A DNA stretch of 64,000 nucleotides, from assembly GCA_965661765.1 (NCBI GenBank), contig CBFIFE010000006.1:12539-76538 (forward strand), given 5' to 3'. The translations under genes and the position numbers were made by a program. Position 1 is the first letter of the stretch; every line of letters starts with the position of its first letter. This document shows, one piece after another, positions 24,929-34,120 of this stretch. Under the pieces are notes generated by a model that saw only the letters and a program-made list of their open reading frames with translations, was not told the origin of the DNA and did not search any database. The stretch comes from JBMYZL01 sp965661765. GTDB taxonomy: Bacteria; Bacteroidota; Bacteroidia; Flavobacteriales_D; Sanyastnellaceae.

Positions 24929-26206
24929 TTACAACCCCAACAGGACCTCCGTCGGTTCTTTCCCACCGAAGATCATCCGCTCTGGGTTTTCGATCATCTC
25001 CTTGATCGTGTAGAGGAAGCCCACCGACTCCTTACCATCGATGATGCGGTGATCGTAGCTCAAAGCGACGTACATGATCGGGCGAATTTCGACTTGGCCA
25101 TTCACAGCAACAGGGCGCTCAACAATGTTGTGCATGCCCAGGATGGCGCTTTGCGGTGGGTTGATGATCGGCGTGGAGAGCATCGAGCCGAACACACCGC
25201 CATTGGTAATGGTGAACGTGCCGCCCGTCATCTCGTCCACTGTCAATTCCCCGTCGCGAGCGCGGATGGCGAGGCGCTTGATTTCTGCCTCGATTTGGGC
25301 CAACGTGAGCGTCTCCGCGTTCCGCACCACTGGCACCATCAAGCCCTTGGGGGAGCTGACGGCAATGCCAATGTCTGCATACTCCGGGATGATCATTTCC
25401 TTGCCGTCGATTGTGCCGTTGACGGAAGGAAACTTCTGAATCGCGGTGGTCACGGCCTTTGTGAAGAAGCCCATGAAACCGAGGCCCACACCGAAATGCT
25501 CCTTGAATTCGTTTTTGTACTTGGCACGCAAGTCCATCACTGGCTTCATGTCGACCTCATTGAAGGTGGTCAACATGGCGGTTTCGTTCTTCACGGAGAC
25601 CAAACGCTCCGCAACCTTCCGCCGCAACATGCTCATCTTCTCACGGCGAACTTCCCGCGAACCGCCCCATTGTGTGGCGGCAGACGCGTCGAATCCGGCG
25701 GCCATGGCAGCGAGGACGTCCTGTTTCAACACGCGACCGTCTCGGCCAGTGCCTTGAACAGCATTCACAGGGATGTTGTTGTCGGCCATCATTTTCCGGG
25801 CTGCAGGAGATGGGTGACCGGCAGCTGCGCTCGGCGCAACCGGGGGCGCCGCGGCAGGCGTGATCGGCGCAGGGGCGGGCGATGGGGAAGGTGCCGGTGC
25901 AGGCGCGGCGGCCGCAGGGGCGGCCGCGGGGGCGGCCGCAGGGGCAGGCGCGCCGGCAGGCCGTTCGGCGTCGGTATCGATAAAGCAGCAGACCTCGCCC
26001 ACGGCAACCGTATCGCCCTCCTCGGCCTTCAATGAAATCACGCCAGCCGCTTCTGCAGGGAGTTCGAGGGTGGCCTTGTCTGAGTCAACCTCGGCAATGG
26101 CTTGATCCTTTTCCACATAATCGCCATCGGACACGAGCCAAGCGGCGATTTCAACTTCACTGATGGACTCCCCTGGGCTGGGGACTTTCATTTCGAGAAT
26201 AGGCAT
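24929..26206 (-). CDS. sucB: 2-oxoglutarate dehydrogenase E2, dihydrolipoyllysine succinyltransferase
   Basis: 425 residues. A single lipoyl domain with Lys44 in VDSDKATLE, then an Ala/Pro-rich flexible linker (about 93-135), a peripheral-subunit-binding domain (SPAARKMMADNNI), and the catalytic core with H386 and D390 in SYDHRIIDG. It carries succinyl groups from SucA to CoA in the TCA cycle. The ATG at 26206 begins the conserved MPILEMKVPSPGES. It lies 70 bp after sucA on the same strand. Lpd (34121-35524) supplies the third component. Confidence 0.96.
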   Translation of the reverse strand: MPILEMKVPSPGESISEVEIAAWLVSDGDYVEKDQAIAEVDSDKATLELPAEAAGVISLKAEEGDTVAVGEVCCFIDTDAERPAGAPAPAAAPAAAPAAAAPAPAPSPSPAPAPITPAAAPPVAPSAAAGHPSPAARKMMADNNIPVNAVQGTGRDGRVLKQDVLAAMAAGFDASAATQWGGSREVRREKMSMLRRKVAERLVSVKNETAMLTTFNEVDMKPVMDLRAKYKNEFKEHFGVGLGFMGFFTKAVTTAIQKFPSVNGTIDGKEMIIPEYADIGIAVSSPKGLMVPVVRNAETLTLAQIEAEIKRLAIRARDGELTVDEMTGGTFTITNGGVFGSMLSTPIINPPQSAILGMHNIVERPVAVNGQVEIRPIMYVALSYDHRIIDGKESVGFLYTIKEMIENPERMIFGGKEPTEVLLGL

Positions 26207-26276
26207 GGGACTGGGGTTGAGGCTGCTGGGTTGAAACTTCGAATTGGAACTTGCGAAACGTAAGGATCTTGCGAAA

Positions 26277-29003
26277 TCAAATGCCGTGGGCGCGATCAAA
26301 GACTTCATCGATGATGGCCTGCTGGCGGGCGTTGTGAATCACCGGGGATCCCGATGCCGGACTGGCGCTCATCGGACGTGCGATGACGCTGAGGGGAACA
26401 CGGGTGAAGTGCTGCAACATGAAAGACCAAGCCCCCATGTTTGCGGGTTCCTCTTGCACCCAAATGAAATCCGTGCCCTCGCTGCCGTAGCGCGCAACAA
26501 TTGCATCGAGCTCAGCTTCGGGCAATGGATGGAGCTGCTCGAGGCGAACAAACGCGAGGTTTGGGGCGGGGGTGGTGTCGAGCCGCTCGAGGAGGTCGTA
26601 ATAAATCTTTCCGGAACACAACACCACGGTATCCACCGCGTCGGCGCCGTCCGCCATCCGCGGGTCATCGATGACCTTTTGAAACCCACCCGAGGCCATT
26701 TCCGCAAACGTCGAGACCGCCTTGGGATAGCGCAGAAGCTTCTTCGGCGTGAACACAACGAGCGGCTTGCGGAACGGGAACTTCACTTGGCGGCGCAACA
26801 GGTGGAAGTAGTTCGCCGGCTCTGTGATGTTGCAGACAAACATGTTCTCGCCACTGCCCAGCTGAAGGAACCGTTCCATGCGGCCGCTGGAGTGCTCCGA
26901 ACCCATCCCTTCGTATCCGTGCGGCAAAAGGAGCGTCAAGCCATTCATGGTCCGCCACTTGTCTTCAGCGGCAGAGAGGAATTGGTCAAACAGGATTTGG
27001 GCTCCATTGTTGAAATCCCCGAATTGGGCCTCCCAAATCGTCAAGCCCTCCGGCCGACCAAAGGCATAACCATAATCGAACCCGGCCACGGCATATTCGC
27101 TCAGCAAACTGTTGTAAATGCTCAGCTTCGCCTGGCCTTCGGCGAGCAAGTTCAGCGGAATGACCTCCTCCTCGCTGTCCTCGGTTTTGATGACTGCGTG
27201 TCGGTGAGAGAACGTGCCGCGCTCGACATCTTGGCCGCTGATGCGAACAGGATGGCCTTCCACCAGAAGCGTGGCGTAAGCCAGCAACTCGCCCATGCCC
27301 CAGTCGAGGCGGTCTTCGTCGACCATTTTGAGGCGGTCGCGCATGAGCTTGGCCACCTTGCGATAATATTTTTTGCCCTCCGGGAGGGTGCTCATCTTTC
27401 GGGCCAAATCCTCCAACCGCCCGCGATCCACTGCCGTCTCTGGCGTGCTCGCCAGATCCTCTGGGGTCGCGGTGTGGTAATCCTCCCAAATCGCGGTCAG
27501 GAAATCTTCCACGATTGCGCGCTCCATCGCTTGGCCAGCCGTGAAGCCGGCCTCCATTTTCTCGACCAACTGGGCCTTCATGGTCTCGGCTTCCTCAGCC
27601 GTCAGGGTGCCGTCACCCAGCAGGCGTTGCAAATAGGATTCGCGAACGTTGGGATGCGCAGCGATGGCCTTGTACAACTGCGGCTGGGTGAACATCGGTT
27701 CATCCCCTTCGTTGTGACCGTACTTGCGATAGCCCAGCATGTCCACGAAGACATCCCGATGCCAGCGCGCGCGGTAATCGCAGGCGATGCGCATGACTTG
27801 CACCACTGCCTCGGGGTCATCAGCGTTGACGTGAAACACGAGGCTTTGTGTCACCTTGCCCACATCTGTGCAATAGGTCGAGGTCCGGGCATCGAGGTAG
27901 TTTGTGGTGAAGCCGACTTGGTTGTTCACCACCACATGGATGGTGCCACCGACCCGGTAACCGTCCAGCCCGGCCATTTGCGCCACTTCGTACACAACGC
28001 CTTGACCTGCAATGGCCGCGTCCCCATGGATGAGAATGGGCAAAACAGCGGACTCCGATCCCTCGTGGGTTTCGATGAAGGACCGCGCCAAGCCCTCCAC
28101 AACAGGCCCCACCGCCTCGAGGTGAGACGGATTGGGGGCGAGGGTGATGTGCACCTCCTCACCTGTGTCAGCCGTCAATCGGCGAGAATACCCGAGGTGG
28201 TACTTGACGTCGCCATCAAAATCCCCGTCGTCATCGTAGGCCTTGCCGGCAAATTCCGCGAAGATTTCTGGATACGGTTTGCCGAGAATGTGAGCGAGGG
28301 TGGACAGGCGTCCGCGGTGGGCCATGCCGATGATCACCTCGCGCACCCCGTGGGTTGTGCCGTGTTCAATCACCGCGTCCAGGGCGGCGATGAGCGATTC
28401 GCCCCCTTCGAGGGAGAACCGCTTTTGGCCTACAAATTTCTTCTGCAAAAACTCCTCGAAAAGGGTCGCTTGACTCAGTTTCTTCAAGATTTGCTTGCGA
28501 TCCGCCGCCTCGATGCGGGGCCGATTCGCCAACTCGATGGCCTCGCGGATCCACTTCTGGCGATCCGGCTCACGAATGAACATGTACTCAATGCCAATGC
28601 TGTGGCAATAGGTCTCCTCGAGGTGAGCAATGATGTCCCGCAACTTTGATGGGCCGATGCCCACGGCGCTGCCGGCTTGAAACACCGCATCGAGGTCCGC
28701 CTCGCTGAGGTCGAAATGAGCGAGGGACAAATCGGGCTTGTAGGTCCGTCGGGTGCGAACCGGATTCGTCTGGGTGAACAGGTGGCCACGGGTCCGGTAC
28801 TCGTTGATCAAGTCGAGGACCTGAAACTCCTTGAGCGTTTGTGGACTGGCACTGTCTTCGCCATAGTGGGCGAGGGCCAAATCAAACCCCCCAAAAAAAA
28901 GCCGCCAACTCGCGTCGACGGACTCGGGGTCCTGTTTGTACTGGCGGTAAAGGTGGTCGAGCGCACCGGGTTCGGCGTTGCTCAGGAATTCATGAGGGTC
29001 CAT
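26277..29003 (-). CDS. sucA: 2-oxoglutarate dehydrogenase E1 component
   Basis: 908 residues, thiamine-diphosphate enzyme decarboxylating 2-oxoglutarate and succinylating the lipoyl arm of SucB. The N-terminal FLSNAEPGALDHLYRQYKQD is the E2-binding/assembly segment. The core has GMAHRGRLSTLAHILGKPY, HGDAAIAGQGVVYEV (ThDP/Mg site) and the C-terminal LLPHGYEGMGSEHSSGR motif, all standard. A single minus-strand promoter element precedes it. Length is normal for the family. Confidence 0.97.
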   Translation of the reverse strand: MDPHEFLSNAEPGALDHLYRQYKQDPESVDASWRLFFGGFDLALAHYGEDSASPQTLKEFQVLDLINEYRTRGHLFTQTNPVRTRRTYKPDLSLAHFDLSEADLDAVFQAGSAVGIGPSKLRDIIAHLEETYCHSIGIEYMFIREPDRQKWIREAIELANRPRIEAADRKQILKKLSQATLFEEFLQKKFVGQKRFSLEGGESLIAALDAVIEHGTTHGVREVIIGMAHRGRLSTLAHILGKPYPEIFAEFAGKAYDDDGDFDGDVKYHLGYSRRLTADTGEEVHITLAPNPSHLEAVGPVVEGLARSFIETHEGSESAVLPILIHGDAAIAGQGVVYEVAQMAGLDGYRVGGTIHVVVNNQVGFTTNYLDARTSTYCTDVGKVTQSLVFHVNADDPEAVVQVMRIACDYRARWHRDVFVDMLGYRKYGHNEGDEPMFTQPQLYKAIAAHPNVRESYLQRLLGDGTLTAEEAETMKAQLVEKMEAGFTAGQAMERAIVEDFLTAIWEDYHTATPEDLASTPETAVDRGRLEDLARKMSTLPEGKKYYRKVAKLMRDRLKMVDEDRLDWGMGELLAYATLLVEGHPVRISGQDVERGTFSHRHAVIKTEDSEEEVIPLNLLAEGQAKLSIYNSLLSEYAVAGFDYGYAFGRPEGLTIWEAQFGDFNNGAQILFDQFLSAAEDKWRTMNGLTLLLPHGYEGMGSEHSSGRMERFLQLGSGENMFVCNITEPANYFHLLRRQVKFPFRKPLVVFTPKKLLRYPKAVSTFAEMASGGFQKVIDDPRMADGADAVDTVVLCSGKIYYDLLERLDTTPAPNLAFVRLEQLHPLPEAELDAIVARYGSEGTDFIWVQEEPANMGAWSFMLQHFTRVPLSVIARPMSASPASGSPVIHNARQQAIIDEVFDRAHGI

Positions 29004-29032
29004 GTGGACGGGGCTGCGCGGGTTACGTTGGG

Positions 29033-29040
29033 CAAAGATA
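29033..29040 (-). promoter_or_regulatory. Candidate promoter -7 element for sucAB
   Basis: On the minus strand TATCTTTG, an exact TAnnTTTG match, 29 bp before the sucA ATG, in the 79-bp gap after the hypothetical gene. The -33 TTG is not evident. Confidence 0.45.
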
Positions 29041-29082
29041 CGAACTGGAATCGGAGAGGCCTTGGGCGCAGGAGGTGGGAAT

Positions 29083-29463
29083 TCAGGAGGTTTGGCTTTT
29101 GTAGTTCCATCTGGACCAAACCTTCATCGCCGCCCGTTTCACCGACAACCGCGCCAAGGTCAGCGCTGCCGCCCGCCTGTCCTGGGCCTCGAGGGTCTCC
29201 CGAATCAAACCTTCCCCGAGATCGAGGCGATAAAATGCAGCAAACACCTCGTCGGCTCGGTGGCCGGCAAGCCCTTCGGCGATGTCGTCGGCAAGGAGGT
29301 GAACGAGGCTGATGGACGACGCGGCCAAGCGATTGCGATCCAGCGCAAAGTCCTTGATGACTTGGTCGACCACGTCTTGAACGAAGGTCACGGGGTCCAT
29401 GCCCTTGGGCAAATTGAGGTCACCCACCAGGGCTTTTGCCATGTCCATTGCTTCCTCGCTCAT
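29083..29463 (-). CDS. Hypothetical protein, 126 aa
   Basis: Not recognised. The frame runs from an ATG that overlaps the stop of the polyprenyl synthase gene by 4 bp (ATGA), so it is almost certainly translated. It is predicted mostly helical, with an acidic first half (MDPVTFVQDVVDQVIKDF) and a basic C-terminus (ARLSVKRAAMKVWSRWNYK). No signal peptide, membrane helix or metal motif. Position suggests a link with isoprenoid synthesis, but that is only context. Confidence 0.65.
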   Translation of the reverse strand: MSEEAMDMAKALVGDLNLPKGMDPVTFVQDVVDQVIKDFALDRNRLAASSISLVHLLADDIAEGLAGHRADEVFAAFYRLDLGEGLIRETLEAQDRRAAALTLARLSVKRAAMKVWSRWNYKSQTS

Positions 29464-30443
29464 GAGACCCGTTCGACGATGTGTTGGGCGATGCCCGTGA
29501 AAAAACCCAAATGCCCGGCATCGAGTCCCATGCCCGCGAGCTCGGCCAACGCCGCCTCGACATGACGGTCCATGGCCGCCCGCGCTTCGGCATCGGCACC
29601 TGCGGCGAGCATGGCGCCGCGGATGGCATCGACTTTCCCGACCGGATCGTCGTTCCTTCCCTGCCAAGCCTCCACGATGCCCTGGGTGTCCCGCCCGCCC
29701 GCAGCGAGGGTGTGAATCCAGAGGTAGGTTTTTTTGTCGGCGAGAATGTCACCGCCGATTTGCTTGCCCACCGCCGCTCCGCCGAAGGTGTCGAGCAAAT
29801 CGTCCTGGATCTGAAAGGCCAAGCCCAATTGCTCACCGAACCGATGCCATGCCTGCTGGCGCTCGGCGGACGCCCCGGCTGCGGCAGCGCCCATGGCGAG
29901 CGAGGCGGCCAGCAAAACCGAAGTCTTCAACCGAATCATCTCGGTGTATTCCGCCAAGGTGACATCATTGCGGTCCTCGAAGGACATGTCGAGTTGTTGG
30001 CCGATGCAGACTTCGAGGGCGGTTTGGTGAAACCAACGGGTGACGACGGGAAGGTGGTCGGGCTGGGTTTGGCCCAAAGCCATGTTCGCCAAGGTGTACA
30101 TCGTGTCCCCTGACAATATCGCCGCATTCTCATCCCATTTCAGGTGAACAGTTTCCTGCCCCCTGCGCAAAGGCGCCGCATCCATGATGTCGTCGTGCAT
30201 CAGGGTGAAATTGTGAAACAACTCCACGGCCACCGCCGCTGGCATGGCATCGGCGACCTCGCCACCTTCCGCTTCTGCCGCTGCGAGGGCCACCACCGGC
30301 CGCAAGCGCTTGCCACCGAGGGAGAGCAAATAGTGAATGGGCGCATAAATTCCAGCCGCTGCTTCAGCGGGAAAACCCTGCACAAACGAAGCAAGACCGG
30401 CATCAAACTCACCGCGCAAGCGCGACATCATCGGGTGATTCAT
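29460..30443 (-). CDS. Polyprenyl (farnesyl/geranylgeranyl-type) diphosphate synthase
   Basis: 327 residues, trans-isoprenyl diphosphate synthase. First Asp-rich motif DDIMD at 84-88 followed by RRGQETVH; second Asp-rich motif DDLLD at 214-218; GGKRLRP at 43-49 binds the diphosphate. It condenses IPP with allylic diphosphates. Chain length (C15, C20 or longer) cannot be fixed by eye. It follows rfbA by 6 bp and precedes a 126-residue hypothetical gene with overlap. UppS and quinone synthesis would use its product. Confidence 0.92.
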   Translation of the reverse strand: MNHPMMSRLRGEFDAGLASFVQGFPAEAAAGIYAPIHYLLSLGGKRLRPVVALAAAEAEGGEVADAMPAAVAVELFHNFTLMHDDIMDAAPLRRGQETVHLKWDENAAILSGDTMYTLANMALGQTQPDHLPVVTRWFHQTALEVCIGQQLDMSFEDRNDVTLAEYTEMIRLKTSVLLAASLAMGAAAAGASAERQQAWHRFGEQLGLAFQIQDDLLDTFGGAAVGKQIGGDILADKKTYLWIHTLAAGGRDTQGIVEAWQGRNDDPVGKVDAIRGAMLAAGADAEARAAMDRHVEAALAELAGMGLDAGHLGFFTGIAQHIVERVS

Positions 30444-30449
30444 GCCTTC

Positions 30450-31322
30450 TCAATCTTGCCCACGGGCGATTTGTTCTAAGATGTAATCGCCGTAACCCGA
30501 TTTCCGGAGCGGTTCAGCCAGAACAGTGGCTTGCGCATCGTCGATGAAGCCCATCCGCCAGGCAATTTCCTCGATGCATCCGATTTTCAGCCCTTGGCGC
30601 TCCTCGATGACCTGAACGTATTGCGAGGCCTGCATGAGCGAGGCGTGTGTCCCGGTGTCCAGCCAAGCCATGCCCCGGTCGAGTTTGGAGACAAACAAGC
30701 GGTCCTGCTCGAGGTAGGCTTTGTTGACGTCGGTGATTTCGTATTCGCCGCGCGCAGAGGGTTGGAGGTTTTTTGCAATCTCGACCACATCGTTGTCGTA
30801 GAAGTACAGGCCCGGCACGGCAAAATTGCTCTTGGGCTTCACGGGCTTCTCCTCGATGCTCAACACCCGGTCCTCATCATCAAAATCGACCACGCCATAT
30901 CGCTCGGGATCCGTGACGTAATAGGCATAAACAATCGCGCCATCGGGATCGGTGTTCGCGCGCAATTGCCGACCAAAACTTCGACCATAAAAAATGTTGT
31001 CCCCGAGCACCAGGGCCACCTTGTCGTCGCCGATGAAAGACTCGCCGATGACGAAGGCCTGGGCCAATCCGTTGGGCTCGGGCTGCTCTGCGTAGCTGAA
31101 GTTGCACCCGAGCGCACTCCCATCGCCCAGGAGGCGCTGAAATCCTGGCAAATCGGTGGGGGTGGAAATGATCAAAATATCACGAATCCCGCTGAGCATC
31201 AGGGTCGACAGCGGGTAGTAAATCATGGGCTTGTCATAGACGGGCATGAGCTGTTTGCTCAGTGCTTTTGTCAGGGGCCAGAGCCGGGTGCCGGAGCCAC
31301 CGGCGAGAATGATGCCTTTCAT
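30450..31322 (-). CDS. rfbA: Glucose-1-phosphate thymidylyltransferase
   Basis: 290 residues. Makes dTDP-glucose, the first step of dTDP-rhamnose synthesis. The nucleotide loop is GGSGTRLWPLT at 8-18; KQLMPVYDKPMIYYPLS, YAEQPEPNGLAQAF and LGDNIFYG are diagnostic of RmlA/RfbA. Its partner rfbD is at 12050-12919. It starts beside a 9-bp repeat array and is followed closely by the polyprenyl synthase gene. A TATCTTCG sequence on the minus strand at 31327-31334, next to the array, may be its promoter but is very close to the start. Confidence 0.96.
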   Translation of the reverse strand: MKGIILAGGSGTRLWPLTKALSKQLMPVYDKPMIYYPLSTLMLSGIRDILIISTPTDLPGFQRLLGDGSALGCNFSYAEQPEPNGLAQAFVIGESFIGDDKVALVLGDNIFYGRSFGRQLRANTDPDGAIVYAYYVTDPERYGVVDFDDEDRVLSIEEKPVKPKSNFAVPGLYFYDNDVVEIAKNLQPSARGEYEITDVNKAYLEQDRLFVSKLDRGMAWLDTGTHASLMQASQYVQVIEERQGLKIGCIEEIAWRMGFIDDAQATVLAEPLRKSGYGDYILEQIARGQD

Positions 31323-31337
31323 GCAACGAAGATAAGA

Positions 31338-31527
31338 ACCAGGGGGACTAGGGAGACTAGGGGGACTAGGGTGACTAGGGTGACTAGGGTGACTAGGGTG
31401 ACTAGGTGACTAGGGGGACTAGGGTGACTAGGGTGACTAGGGAGACTAGGGAACTAGGGAGACCAGGGGACCAGGGGACTAGGGAGACTAGGGTGACTAG
31501 GGGGCTAGGGGGCTAGGGGGCTAGGGC
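31338..31527. repeat. 9-bp tandem array 4
   Basis: About 21 units reading GGGTGACTA/GGGAGACTA on the plus strand, so CCCTAGTCA on the minus strand. It fills the gap between the RND exporter stop and the rfbA start, both on the minus strand. The last copies become GGGGGCTAG. The exporter's final Pro codon and TAG stop (31523-31521) are within it. Confidence 0.9.
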
Positions 31528-34055
31528 TGGTTGTCGCGCTGTTGCCGAAGGCCTTCGTGCTGCTCATCCCCTCGACCCGGGGCGAGGCCACGCTGCACCG
31601 CGAGTTCCTCCAACTCGATGTCCTCCTCCTCATCGAGCAAGGAGAAAAAAGGTTCGCGGAAAGACTTTGTGGTCAGGGCGCGCTCGAAAGCCAGCAGCAA
31701 AGAAGGCAACAACAGGAGGTTGGTGAACATCGCCACGCCGAGGGTGATGGACACGAGCAGGCCCAGGGAGCGCGTTCCGTCAAAGCCACTCATGGCGAAC
31801 ATCAAAAAGCCGAAGAACAGCACAATCGACGTGTACATCATGCTGACGCCCGTCTCCTTCAAGGCCAGAAGAACGGCTTGCCTGATGTTCCACTTTTTGA
31901 GGTTGAGTTCTTGCCTGTATTTGGCCAAAAAGTGAATCGTGTCATCCACACTGATGCCGAAGGCCACGCTGAAGACCAAAATCGTGCTCGGTTTGATGGG
32001 AATCCCTGCCCAGCCCATGACGCCTGCCGTGAAGAGCAACGGGAAGAGGTTGGGCAGCAGGGCGATGAGGACCATGCGGGCAGAACGGAAAAGCAATGCC
32101 ATCATTGCGGCAATGACGCAGATGGCCAAGGCAATGGAAATGCCCAAGTTCTTGACCATGTAATTCGTGCCCTCGAGGAACACAACGCTGGTGCCGGTGA
32201 AGGTGAGCCGGTAATTCTCGGGTGGGAAAATGCTGTCGATGCGCGGGCGAAGCTCGGACATCAAGGCCGCCATTTCGATGGTGCCGACATCCGCCATTTG
32301 GGTCGAGACGCGGGTGACGGCCTTGGTGGTGTCGAAGAAGTTGCCCGCCACTCCACTCGCCTCCGGGCTGTCCTCCGCCGCCGCCGCCGAGCCGCGCATC
32401 CACGGGCCGATGAAGGAACGTTCCTGCCGGTTGGGCAGACGGTAGCGGCTGGGCTCGCCGTTGTAAAAAGCTTGGACGGCGAATTTGGTCACCTCCACCG
32501 CAGAAAGCGAGCGGCTGAATTCCGGGTACTCGCCCAGAAGCTCTTGGAGACGCTCGATGCGCCGAAGGGTCGCATCGCCCGTGGCGCCATTGGGCCGACC
32601 GGCATCCACGAGGATTTCGAAGGGCATGACCCCGTGGAATTTGGCCTCCATCCACTTCAGATCCCGAATGACGCGGTCAGAATCGGGCAAATCATCCACG
32701 ATGTTGCCTGTGGTTTTCATTTGGACCACGCCGAGAAGCGAAAAGGCCAAAACCGCGCCCGCGCCCAGGTACACTTGCTTCCGCCGGTTTTGCACAATCC
32801 AAACCAACCGATTGACGAACTCGAACATCCACCGACGGTCGAGGTGCCGGGTGTGCCGCTCCGCCGGGGCAGGCAACCACGTCATCAGGGCGGGGATGAT
32901 CACAATCGAAATCAGGAACACCGCCATGATGTTCAAGGCCGCCACCACACCGAAATGCCGCAGCACGTCCGAATGGGTGAAGATGAACGTGGCAAAACCC
33001 AAGGAAGTCGTGAAATTCGTCAGCAACGTCGCATTGCCCACCTTGACAATCATGCGCTGCAACGCCATCGCTTTGTTCCCGTGGCGCTTGTATTCCGCGT
33101 GGTATTTGTTGACCAAATAAATGCAGTTGGGCACCCCTATGACAATCATCAGTGGGGGAATCAAGCTCATCAACAGCGTGATTGGGAAATCGAAGAGGGC
33201 CATTGTGCCCAGGGACCAAACCACCCCCATCGCCACCACCACCAAGCTCACGCCCATCACCACGGGGTTGCGGAAAAACAAGAACAGCAACAAGGCCGTC
33301 ACAATCAGCGCGGCAGAGATGAAATAGCCGATTTCTCCCTTGACCTTGTTCGTCATCTCCGTGCGGATGAAGGGAAGGCCACTCAAATACGTGGGAATGC
33401 CGTGCTTCGCCGACCAGGCATCCGTCATCGCCGTGATGTCCTCCACGACGGTGCCGCGCTTTTCGCTGTTGAAGAGTTTGGCATCCAAGAACACCATCAT
33501 CAGGGTGGCATCCCGCGCCTCGGTATGCAGAAAATCGCGGTAAAACGGCAACGACCGCACCTCCGCCACGATGCTGTCAGCCAAGGCCGGCCGCATCTGC
33601 CCCCCCACTTGCAACAGGCCCGGTGGCACAATCGGCCGCAGACCAAACCGCCGCAACACCGTGTCCTTTTCAATCGTGTACGCATGGGTGATGGCGAACA
33701 CACTGTCAATCGTCGGCAAGCTCACCGGATTCTTCCGGCCGTCGTCGGTCGTATCCACGCGGACGTCAAACGTTCGGATGGATTCCGCCAATTCGAACCA
33801 GGCCTGCAACCCCTCCGCTGAGGTCACCTCCGACTCGTCGGCCCCAATCAGCAACACATTGCCCTCAGCGCCGAAATGATCCAGAAACTTCTCATACTCC
33901 AAATAGGTGCTGTCGGTCTTCGGCAAAAGGCCGCCGAAGGTGTATTGCAGCCGCAAATTCGGAATCTGCATGCCCATCAAAATCGTCACCACGCCCAATC
34001 CGATCAAAATCGGAAGGCGCTGTCGAATGATGATGCCTGCAAGTCGTGTCCACAT
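31521..34055 (-). CDS. RND/MMPL-family transporter with two sterol-sensing-like domains
   Basis: 844 residues. A helix at about 12-30, a periplasmic loop, a bundle of five to six helices near 225-365, then the same pattern repeated with helices near 425-445 and 640-780, as in the HpnN/MMPL group of RND pumps. In this group substrates are lipids or hopanoid-like molecules; here it is unknown. A lipid-anchor or partner gene is not adjacent. The ATG at 34055 was preferred over an upstream TTG. The stop codon lies in a 9-bp repeat array. Divergent from lpd. Confidence 0.88.
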   Translation of the reverse strand: MWTRLAGIIIRQRLPILIGLGVVTILMGMQIPNLRLQYTFGGLLPKTDSTYLEYEKFLDHFGAEGNVLLIGADESEVTSAEGLQAWFELAESIRTFDVRVDTTDDGRKNPVSLPTIDSVFAITHAYTIEKDTVLRRFGLRPIVPPGLLQVGGQMRPALADSIVAEVRSLPFYRDFLHTEARDATLMMVFLDAKLFNSEKRGTVVEDITAMTDAWSAKHGIPTYLSGLPFIRTEMTNKVKGEIGYFISAALIVTALLLFLFFRNPVVMGVSLVVVAMGVVWSLGTMALFDFPITLLMSLIPPLMIVIGVPNCIYLVNKYHAEYKRHGNKAMALQRMIVKVGNATLLTNFTTSLGFATFIFTHSDVLRHFGVVAALNIMAVFLISIVIIPALMTWLPAPAERHTRHLDRRWMFEFVNRLVWIVQNRRKQVYLGAGAVLAFSLLGVVQMKTTGNIVDDLPDSDRVIRDLKWMEAKFHGVMPFEILVDAGRPNGATGDATLRRIERLQELLGEYPEFSRSLSAVEVTKFAVQAFYNGEPSRYRLPNRQERSFIGPWMRGSAAAAEDSPEASGVAGNFFDTTKAVTRVSTQMADVGTIEMAALMSELRPRIDSIFPPENYRLTFTGTSVVFLEGTNYMVKNLGISIALAICVIAAMMALLFRSARMVLIALLPNLFPLLFTAGVMGWAGIPIKPSTILVFSVAFGISVDDTIHFLAKYRQELNLKKWNIRQAVLLALKETGVSMMYTSIVLFFGFLMFAMSGFDGTRSLGLLVSITLGVAMFTNLLLLPSLLLAFERALTTKSFREPFFSLLDEEEDIELEELAVQRGLAPGRGDEQHEGLRQQRDNQP

Positions 34056-34108
34056 GATTTGAACCTGCAAAGAAAGTGGAAATTCACGCGGAAGCCACCG
34101 ACGCGCTG

Positions 34109-34116
34109 TACCTTTG
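34109..34116 (+). promoter_or_regulatory. Candidate promoter -7 element for lpd
   Basis: TACCTTTG, an exact TAnnTTTG match, ending only 4 bp before the lpd ATG. If real, the mRNA would be leaderless or nearly so. Confidence 0.35.
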
Positions 34117-34120
34117 CGGC

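Noticed and set aside
26244..28649. Long open frame (about 800 codons) on the plus strand across sucA
   Set aside because: It is antisense to an unmistakable sucA and reflects GC-rich codon use; the translation has no family features.
31542..33821. Long open frame (about 760 codons) on the plus strand across the RND exporter
   Set aside because: Antisense shadow of the exporter, rich in His/Gln/Arg and without any recognisable domain.
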